Positions 54,901-64,000 of a stretch of 64,000 nt of DNA are shown piece by piece (position 1 is the first letter of the stretch; each line of letters begins with the position of its first letter). A program made the position numbers and the translations under genes. Where the stretch lies: NCBI GenBank assembly GCA_932521035.1, contig OW051492.1, positions 1,860,001-1,924,000 of the forward strand. The letters run 5' to 3'. A model generated the notes under the pieces. It searched no databases. It was not told the DNA's origin and saw only the letters and a program-made list of their open reading frames with translations. Origin of the DNA: Oscheius dolichura (taxonomy: Eukaryota; Nematoda; Chromadorea; Rhabditida; Rhabditidae).

Positions 54901-57900
54901 GTCTACCACAGCGGCAGATCGGATGAACCCGTTCCAGTCAAGATCGAGAAGCCCGAGGAGCCAGAATTTGACATTGCTGATGCTGCTCGAGGATTTGGAA
55001 GCAAGATCACAGGACTCTTCAAGAGAGGACCGGCCCATTTGGACTACCCGACGAGCGAGAGCTACGAGGGACCACTGGATGCTACTGGCCGCAACAGAGA
55101 CATCGATGGCGAGCCACTGACCCACCATGTAGCCGTCTACCACAGTGGAAGATCCGATGAGCCTGTCGTCCCTGCCAAGGCTGAACCCGAACACGAGGTT
55201 ATTGAGGTCACAGAAGTCCAGACCAAGGAGCCCAAGGAGAAGGGACTCGGATTCTTCGGCCTCTTCAAGAAGGGCCACGCCCACCAGGATTATCCCACCT
55301 CTGAAATCTACGAGGGACCGGTTGATACCACTGGCAGAGCCGGAGACATCGATGGAGAGCCTCTTACCCACCATGTTGCCGTCTACCACAGCGGCAGATC
55401 GGATGAACCCGTTCCAGTCAAGATCGAGAAGCCCGAGGAGCCAGAATTTGACATTGCTGATGCTGCTCGAGGATTTGGAAGCAAGATCACAGGACTCTTC
55501 AAGAGAGGACCGGCCCATTTGGACTACCCGACGAGCGAGAGCTACGAGGGACCACTGGATGCTACTGGCCGCAACAGAGACATCGATGGCGAGCCACTGA
55601 CCCACCATGTAGCCGTCTACCACAGTGGAAGATCCGATGAGCCTGTCGTCCCTGCCAAGGCTGAACCCGAACACGAGGTTATTGAGGTCACAGAAGTCCA
55701 GACCAAGGAGCCCAAGGAGAAGGGACTCGGATTCTTCGGCCTCTTCAAGAAGGGCCACGCCCACCAGGATTATCCCACCTCTGAAATCTACGAGGGACCG
55801 GTTGATACCACTGGCAGAGCCGGAGACATCGATGGAGAGCCTCTTACCCACCATGTTGCCGTCTACCACAGCGGCAGATCGGATGAACCCGTTCCAGTCA
55901 AGATCGAGAAGCCCGAGGAGCCAGAATTTGACATTGCTGATGCTGCTCGAGGATTTGGAAGCAAGATCACAGGACTCTTCAAGAGAGGACCGGCCCATTT
56001 GGACTACCCGACGAGCGAGAGCTACGAGGGACCACTGGATGCTACTGGCCGCAACAGAGACATCGATGGCGAGCCACTGACCCACCATGTAGCCGTCTAC
56101 CACAGTGGAAGATCCGATGAGCCTGTCGTCCCTGCCAAGGCTGAACCCGAACACGAGGTTATTGAGGTCACAGAAGTCCAGACCAAGGAGCCCAAGGAGA
56201 AGGGACTCGGATTCTTCGGCCTCTTCAAGAAGGGCCACGCCCACCAGGATTATCCCACCTCTGAAATCTACGAGGGACCGGTTGATACCACTGGCAGAGC
56301 CGGAGACATCGATGGAGAGCCTCTTACCCACCATGTTGCCGTCTACCACAGCGGCAGATCGGATGAACCCGTTCCAGTCAAGATCGAGAAGCCCGAGGAG
56401 CCAGAATTTGACATTGCTGATGCTGCTCGAGGATTTGGAAGCAAGATCACAGGACTCTTCAAGAGAGGACCGGCCCATTTGGACTACCCGACGAGCGAGA
56501 GCTACGAGGGACCACTGGATGCTACTGGCCGCAACAGAGACATCGATGGCGAGCCACTGACCCACCATGTAGCCGTCTACCACAGTGGAAGATCCGATGA
56601 GCCTGTCGTCCCTGCCAAGGCTGAACCCGAACACGAGGTTATTGAGGTCACAGAAGTCCAGACCAAGGAGCCCAAGGAGAAGGGACTCGGATTCTTCGGC
56701 CTCTTCAAGAAGGGCCACGCCCACCAGGATTATCCCACCTCTGAAATCTACGAGGGACCGGTTGATACCACTGGCAGAGCCGGAGACATCGATGGAGAGC
56801 CTCTTACCCACCATGTTGCCGTCTACCACAGCGGCAGATCGGATGAACCCGTTCCAGTCAAGATCGAGAAGCCCGAGGAGCCAGAATTTGACATTGCTGA
56901 TGCTGCTCGAGGATTTGGAAGCAAGATCACAGGACTCTTCAAGAGAGGACCGGCCCATTTGGACTACCCGACGAGCGAGAGCTACGAGGGACCACTGGAT
57001 GCTACTGGCCGCAACAGAGACATCGATGGCGAGCCACTGACCCACCATGTAGCCGTCTACCACAGTGGAAGATCCGATGAGCCTGTCGTCCCTGCCAAGG
57101 CTGAACCCGAACACGAGGTTATTGAGGTCACAGAAGTCCAGACCAAGGAGCCCAAGGAGAAGGGACTCGGATTCTTCGGCCTCTTCAAGAAGGGCCACGC
57201 CCACCAGGATTATCCCACCTCTGAAATCTACGAGGGACCGGTTGATACCACTGGCAGAGCCGGAGACATCGATGGAGAGCCTCTTACCCACCATGTTGCC
57301 GTCTACCACAGCGGCAGATCGGATGAACCCGTTCCAGTCAAGATCGAGAAGCCCGAGGAGCCAGAATTTGACATTGCTGATGCTGCTCGAGGATTTGGAA
57401 GCAAGATCACAGGACTCTTCAAGAGAGGACCGGCCCATTTGGACTACCCGACGAGCGAGAGCTACGAGGGACCACTGGATGCTACTGGCCGCAACAGAGA
57501 CATCGATGGCGAGCCACTGACCCACCATGTAGCCGTCTACCACAGTGGAAGATCCGATGAGCCTGTCGTCCCTGCCAAGGCTGAACCCGAACACGAGGTT
57601 ATTGAGGTCACAGAAGTCCAGACCAAGGAGCCCAAGGAGAAGGGACTCGGATTCTTCGGCCTCTTCAAGAAGGGCCACGCCCACCAGGATTATCCCACCT
57701 CTGAAATCTACGAGGGACCGGTTGATACCACTGGCAGAGCCGGAGACATCGATGGAGAGCCTCTTACCCACCATGTTGCCGTCTACCACAGCGGCAGATC
57801 GGATGAACCCGTTCCAGTCAAGATCGAGAAGCCCGAGGAGCCAGAATTTGACATTGCTGATGCTGCTCGAGGATTTGGAAGCAAGATCACAGGACTCTTC

Positions 57901-60900
57901 AAGAGAGGACCGGCCCATTTGGACTACCCGACGAGCGAGAGCTACGAGGGACCACTGGATGCTACTGGCCGCAACAGAGACATCGATGGCGAGCCACTGA
58001 CCCACCATGTAGCCGTCTACCACAGTGGAAGATCCGATGAGCCTGTCGTCCCTGCCAAGGCTGAACCCGAACACGAGGTTATTGAGGTCACAGAAGTCCA
58101 GACCAAGGAGCCCAAGGAGAAGGGACTCGGATTCTTCGGCCTCTTCAAGAAGGGCCACGCCCACCAGGATTATCCCACCTCTGAAATCTACGAGGGACCG
58201 GTTGATACCACTGGCAGAGCCGGAGACATCGATGGAGAGCCTCTTACCCACCATGTTGCCGTCTACCACAGCGGCAGATCGGATGAACCCGTTCCAGTCA
58301 AGATCGAGAAGCCCGAGGAGCCAGAATTTGACATTGCTGATGCTGCTCGAGGATTTGGAAGCAAGATCACAGGACTCTTCAAGAGAGGACCGGCCCATTT
58401 GGACTACCCGACGAGCGAGAGCTACGAGGGACCACTGGATGCTACTGGCCGCAACAGAGACATCGATGGCGAGCCACTGACCCACCATGTAGCCGTCTAC
58501 CACAGTGGAAGATCCGATGAGCCTGTCGTCCCTGCCAAGGCTGAACCCGAACACGAGGTTATTGAGGTCACAGAAGTCCAGACCAAGGAGCCCAAGGAGA
58601 AGGGACTCGGATTCTTCGGCCTCTTCAAGAAGGGCCACGCCCACCAGGATTATCCCACCTCTGAAATCTACGAGGGACCGGTTGATACCACTGGCAGAGC
58701 CGGAGACATCGATGGAGAGCCTCTTACCCACCATGTTGCCGTCTACCACAGCGGCAGATCGGATGAACCCGTTCCAGTCAAGATCGAGAAGCCCGAGGAG
58801 CCAGAATTTGACATTGCTGATGCTGCTCGAGGATTTGGAAGCAAGATCACAGGACTCTTCAAGAGAGGACCGGCCCATTTGGACTACCCGACGAGCGAGA
58901 GCTACGAGGGACCACTGGATGCTACTGGCCGCAACAGAGACATCGATGGCGAGCCACTGACCCACCATGTAGCCGTCTACCACAGTGGAAGATCCGATGA
59001 GCCTGTCGTCCCTGCCAAGGCTGAACCCGAACACGAGGTTATTGAGGTCACAGAAGTCCAGACCAAGGAGCCCAAGGAGAAGGGACTCGGATTCTTCGGC
59101 CTCTTCAAGAAGGGCCACGCCCACCAGGATTATCCCACCTCTGAAATCTACGAGGGACCGGTTGATACCACTGGCAGAGCCGGAGACATCGATGGAGAGC
59201 CTCTTACCCACCATGTTGCCGTCTACCACAGCGGCAGATCGGATGAACCCGTTCCAGTCAAGATCGAGAAGCCCGAGGAGCCAGAATTTGACATTGCTGA
59301 TGCTGCTCGAGGATTTGGAAGCAAGATCACAGGACTCTTCAAGAGAGGACCGGCCCATTTGGACTACCCGACGAGCGAGAGCTACGAGGGACCACTGGAT
59401 GCTACTGGCCGCAACAGAGACATCGATGGCGAGCCACTGACCCACCATGTAGCCGTCTACCACAGTGGAAGATCCGATGAGCCTGTCGTCCCTGCCAAGG
59501 CTGAACCCGAACACGAGGTTATTGAGGTCACAGAAGTCCAGACCAAGGAGCCCAAGGAGAAGGGACTCGGATTCTTCGGCCTCTTCAAGAAGGGCCACGC
59601 CCACCAGGATTATCCCACCTCTGAAATCTACGAGGGACCGGTTGATACCACTGGCAGAGCCGGAGACATCGATGGAGAGCCTCTTACCCACCATGTTGCC
59701 GTCTACCACAGCGGCAGATCGGATGAACCCGTTCCAGTCAAGATCGAGAAGCCCGAGGAGCCAGAATTTGACATTGCTGATGCTGCTCGAGGATTTGGAA
59801 GCAAGATCACAGGACTCTTCAAGAGAGGACCGGCCCATTTGGACTACCCGACGAGCGAGAGCTACGAGGGACCACTGGATGCTACTGGCCGCAACAGAGA
59901 CATCGATGGCGAGCCACTGACCCACCATGTAGCCGTCTACCACAGTGGAAGATCCGATGAGCCTGTCGTCCCTGCCAAGGCTGAACCCGAACACGAGGTT
60001 ATTGAGGTCACAGAAGTCCAGACCAAGGAGCCCAAGGAGAAGGGACTCGGATTCTTCGGCCTCTTCAAGAAGGGCCACGCCCACCAGGATTATCCCACCT
60101 CTGAAATCTACGAGGGACCGGTTGATACCACTGGCAGAGCCGGAGACATCGATGGAGAGCCTCTTACCCACCATGTTGCCGTCTACCACAGCGGCAGATC
60201 GGATGAACCCGTTCCAGTCAAGATCGAGAAGCCCGAGGAGCCAGAATTTGACATTGCTGATGCTGCTCGAGGATTTGGAAGCAAGATCACAGGACTCTTC
60301 AAGAGAGGACCGGCCCATTTGGACTACCCGACGAGCGAGAGCTACGAGGGACCACTGGATGCTACTGGCCGCAACAGAGACATCGATGGCGAGCCACTGA
60401 CCCACCATGTAGCCGTCTACCACAGTGGAAGATCCGATGAGCCTGTCGTCCCTGCCAAGGCTGAACCCGAACACGAGGTTATTGAGGTCACAGAAGTCCA
60501 GACCAAGGAGCCCAAGGAGAAGGGACTCGGATTCTTCGGCCTCTTCAAGAAGGGCCACGCCCACCAGGATTATCCCACCTCTGAAATCTACGAGGGACCG
60601 GTTGATACCACTGGCAGAGCCGGAGACATCGATGGAGAGCCTCTTACCCACCATGTTGCCGTCTACCACAGCGGCAGATCGGATGAACCCGTTCCAGTCA
60701 AGATCGAGAAGCCCGAGGAGCCAGAATTTGACATTGCTGATGCTGCTCGAGGATTTGGAAGCAAGATCACAGGACTCTTCAAGAGAGGACCGGCCCATTT
60801 GGACTACCCGACGAGCGAGAGCTACGAGGGACCACTGGATGCTACTGGCCGCAACAGAGACATCGATGGCGAGCCACTGACCCACCATGTAGCCGTCTAC

Positions 60901-63900
60901 CACAGTGGAAGATCCGATGAGCCTGTCGTCCCTGCCAAGGCTGAACCCGAACACGAGGTTATTGAGGTCACAGAAGTCCAGACCAAGGAGCCCAAGGAGA
61001 AGGGACTCGGATTCTTCGGCCTCTTCAAGAAGGGCCACGCCCACCAGGATTATCCCACCTCTGAAATCTACGAGGGACCGGTTGATACCACTGGCAGAGC
61101 CGGAGACATCGATGGAGAGCCTCTTACCCACCATGTTGCCGTCTACCACAGCGGCAGATCGGATGAACCCGTTCCAGTCAAGATCGAGAAGCCCGAGGAG
61201 CCAGAATTTGACATTGCTGATGCTGCTCGAGGATTTGGAAGCAAGATCACAGGACTCTTCAAGAGAGGACCGGCCCATTTGGACTACCCGACGAGCGAGA
61301 GCTACGAGGGACCACTGGATGCTACTGGCCGCAACAGAGACATCGATGGCGAGCCACTGACCCACCATGTAGCCGTCTACCACAGTGGAAGATCCGATGA
61401 GCCTGTCGTCCCTGCCAAGGCTGAACCCGAACACGAGGTTATTGAGGTCACAGAAGTCCAGACCAAGGAGCCCAAGGAGAAGGGACTCGGATTCTTCGGC
61501 CTCTTCAAGAAGGGCCACGCCCACCAGGATTATCCCACCTCTGAAATCTACGAGGGACCGGTTGATACCACTGGCAGAGCCGGAGACATCGATGGAGAGC
61601 CTCTTACCCACCATGTTGCCGTCTACCACAGCGGCAGATCGGATGAACCCGTTCCAGTCAAGATCGAGAAGCCCGAGGAGCCAGAATTTGACATTGCTGA
61701 TGCTGCTCGAGGATTTGGAAGCAAGATCACAGGACTCTTCAAGAGAGGACCGGCCCATTTGGACTACCCGACGAGCGAGAGCTACGAGGGACCACTGGAT
61801 GCTACTGGCCGCAACAGAGACATCGATGGCGAGCCACTGACCCACCATGTAGCCGTCTACCACAGTGGAAGATCCGATGAGCCTGTCGTCCCTGCCAAGG
61901 CTGAACCCGAACACGAGGTTATTGAGGTCACAGAAGTCCAGACCAAGGAGCCCAAGGAGAAGGGACTCGGATTCTTCGGCCTCTTCAAGAAGGGCCACGC
62001 CCACCAGGATTATCCCACCTCTGAAATCTACGAGGGACCGGTTGATACCACTGGCAGAGCCGGAGACATCGATGGAGAGCCTCTTACCCACCATGTTGCC
62101 GTCTACCACAGCGGCAGATCGGATGAACCCGTTCCAGTCAAGATCGAGAAGCCCGAGGAGCCAGAATTTGACATTGCTGATGCTGCTCGAGGATTTGGAA
62201 GCAAGATCACAGGACTCTTCAAGAGAGGACCGGCCCATTTGGACTACCCGACGAGCGAGAGCTACGAGGGACCACTGGATGCTACTGGCCGCAACAGAGA
62301 CATCGATGGCGAGCCACTGACCCACCATGTAGCCGTCTACCACAGTGGAAGATCCGATGAGCCTGTCGTCCCTGCCAAGGCTGAACCCGAACACGAGGTT
62401 ATTGAGGTCACAGAAGTCCAGACCAAGGAGCCCAAGGAGAAGGGACTCGGATTCTTCGGCCTCTTCAAGAAGGGCCACGCCCACCAGGATTATCCCACCT
62501 CTGAAATCTACGAGGGACCGGTTGATACCACTGGCAGAGCCGGAGACATCGATGGAGAGCCTCTTACCCACCATGTTGCCGTCTACCACAGCGGCAGATC
62601 GGATGAACCCGTTCCAGTCAAGATCGAGAAGCCCGAGGAGCCAGAATTTGACATTGCTGATGCTGCTCGAGGATTTGGAAGCAAGATCACAGGACTCTTC
62701 AAGAGAGGACCGGCCCATTTGGACTACCCGACGAGCGAGAGCTACGAGGGACCACTGGATGCTACTGGCCGCAACAGAGACATCGATGGCGAGCCACTGA
62801 CCCACCATGTAGCCGTCTACCACAGTGGAAGATCCGATGAGCCTGTCGTCCCTGCCAAGGCTGAACCCGAACACGAGGTTATTGAGGTCACAGAAGTCCA
62901 GACCAAGGAGCCCAAGGAGAAGGGACTCGGATTCTTCGGCCTCTTCAAGAAGGGCCACGCCCACCAGGATTATCCCACCTCTGAAATCTACGAGGGACCG
63001 GTTGATACCACTGGCAGAGCCGGAGACATCGATGGAGAGCCTCTTACCCACCATGTTGCCGTCTACCACAGCGGCAGATCGGATGAACCCGTTCCAGTCA
63101 AGATCGAGAAGCCCGAGGAGCCAGAATTTGACATTGCTGATGCTGCTCGAGGATTTGGAAGCAAGATCACAGGACTCTTCAAGAGAGGACCGGCCCATTT
63201 GGACTACCCGACGAGCGAGAGCTACGAGGGACCACTGGATGCTACTGGCCGCAACAGAGACATCGATGGCGAGCCACTGACCCACCATGTAGCCGTCTAC
63301 CACAGTGGAAGATCCGATGAGCCTGTCGTCCCTGCCAAGGCTGAACCCGAACACGAGGTTATTGAGGTCACAGAAGTCCAGACCAAGGAGCCCAAGGAGA
63401 AGGGACTCGGATTCTTCGGCCTCTTCAAGAAGGGCCACGCCCACCAGGATTATCCCACCTCTGAAATCTACGAGGGACCGGTTGATACCACTGGCAGAGC
63501 CGGAGACATCGATGGAGAGCCTCTTACCCACCATGTTGCCGTCTACCACAGCGGCAGATCGGATGAACCCGTTCCAGTCAAGATCGAGAAGCCCGAGGAG
63601 CCAGAATTTGACATTGCTGATGCTGCTCGAGGATTTGGAAGCAAGATCACAGGACTCTTCAAGAGAGGACCGGCCCATTTGGACTACCCGACGAGCGAGA
63701 GCTACGAGGGACCACTGGATGCTACTGGCCGCAACAGAGACATCGATGGCGAGCCACTGACCCACCATGTAGCCGTCTACCACAGTGGAAGATCCGATGA
63801 GCCTGTCGTCCCTGCCAAGGCTGAACCCGAACACGAGGTTATTGAGGTCACAGAAGTCCAGACCAAGGAGCCCAAGGAGAAGGGACTCGGATTCTTCGGC

Positions 63901-64000
63901 CTCTTCAAGAAGGGCCACGCCCACCAGGATTATCCCACCTCTGAAATCTACGAGGGACCGGTTGATACCACTGGCAGAGCCGGAGACATCGATGGAGAGC
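52000..64000 (+). CDS. Giant tandem-repeat protein, 5' part (open at window end)
   Basis: Exons: 52000-52042, 52243-52312, 52683-52770, 52817-52897, and 52942 onward. All phases fit and no stop occurs to 64000. The ATG follows TTTCTAG by one base, a likely trans-splice acceptor. Residues 1-307 are low complexity, Thr/Ser/Pro-rich then acidic (TTTTTTYRVIEVSDSDSL; EEEIPIIG). From residue 308 on, 160-residue units repeat for at least 3473 residues. Each unit has two related halves (82 and 78 aa) sharing DYPTSE-x-YEGP, TGR, DIDGEPLTHHVAVYHSGRSD and GLFK(K/R)G. No signal peptide or membrane segment is seen. GC-ending codons in this frame support it over the other open frames. From memory only, the style recalls the long tails of nematode giant cytoskeletal proteins such as UNC-44 ankyrin. 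No ankyrin repeats are present here, so I give no name. Confidence 0.8.
53581..64000 (+). repeat. 480-bp tandem array, 21 full copies plus 340 bp
   Basis: Units start at 53581 and every 480 bp to 63661. Because 480 is a multiple of the 60-base print line, copies can be compared line by line, and I see no difference between any two. The unit splits into 246-bp and 234-bp half-repeats that are clearly diverged from each other. So an ancient duplication was followed by very recent expansion or continued homogenisation. The array continues past the window. Confidence 0.97.

Noticed and set aside
53705..63760. Twenty-one identical 151-codon + strand frames
   Set aside because: They are shifted by one base from the frame that joins the upstream exons, so they are shadows of the array.
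53485..63924. 3479-codon antisense open frame
   Set aside because: It exists only because a stop-free 480-bp unit is repeated. The sense frame has consistent upstream exons, splice sites and GC-ending codons; the antisense frame has none of these.

Overview
The window looks like nuclear DNA from a nematode, probably a rhabditid-like lineage. Genes are split by many very short introns (about 36-60 bp, plus a few long ones) with pyrimidine-A-G acceptors. Acceptors also lie immediately upstream of several start codons, as expected for spliced-leader trans-splicing. The Hippo kinase gene (wts-1/LATS), a caenopore-like saposin peptide and an intestinal-type GATA site agree with this. All spliced models were built by hand from splice signals and reading-frame continuity. 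Species was not determined.

Layout. Positions 1-12400 are mostly non-coding, purine-rich on the + strand, with two families of hairpin-forming inverted repeats. 12501-13854 (+) is a three-exon secreted saposin-like gene. 14153-15638 (-) is a convergent gene with two tandem Ras-association domains. 16616-17344 (-) is a small membrane-anchored or secreted low-complexity protein. 17400-24200 is again repeat-rich non-coding DNA. 24200-29970 is a distinctly AT-rich island with no hairpin elements. It holds an NME6-like nucleoside diphosphate kinase (26076-26507, +) and URI, an unconventional prefoldin (26697-28565, +), spaced like an operon, and the first four exons of a type II Golgi-like membrane protein (29171-30546, +). 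The last three exons of that gene are GC-rich. 31615-38901 (+) is the complete 18-exon LATS/Warts kinase gene (867 aa). 39000-51900 is strongly pyrimidine-rich on the + strand, with more hairpins and no gene I can support firmly.

52000-64000 (+) is the 5' part of a giant gene. Five exons encode 307 residues of low-complexity N terminus. The fifth exon then runs into a 480-bp tandem array of 21 complete copies and one partial copy, with no difference between copies by eye, continuing off the window. Each unit encodes 160 residues made of two diverged half-repeats. The same DNA happens to be open antisense for over 10 kb. I regard that 3479-codon frame, and the repeated 151-codon frame on the + strand, as shadows.

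The most unusual elements are the perfectly homogeneous coding array, the dense hairpin family (16 copies in about 42 kb, two subfamilies), the composition breakpoint inside one gene, and the long purine/pyrimidine strand-biased blocks on either side of the gene cluster.
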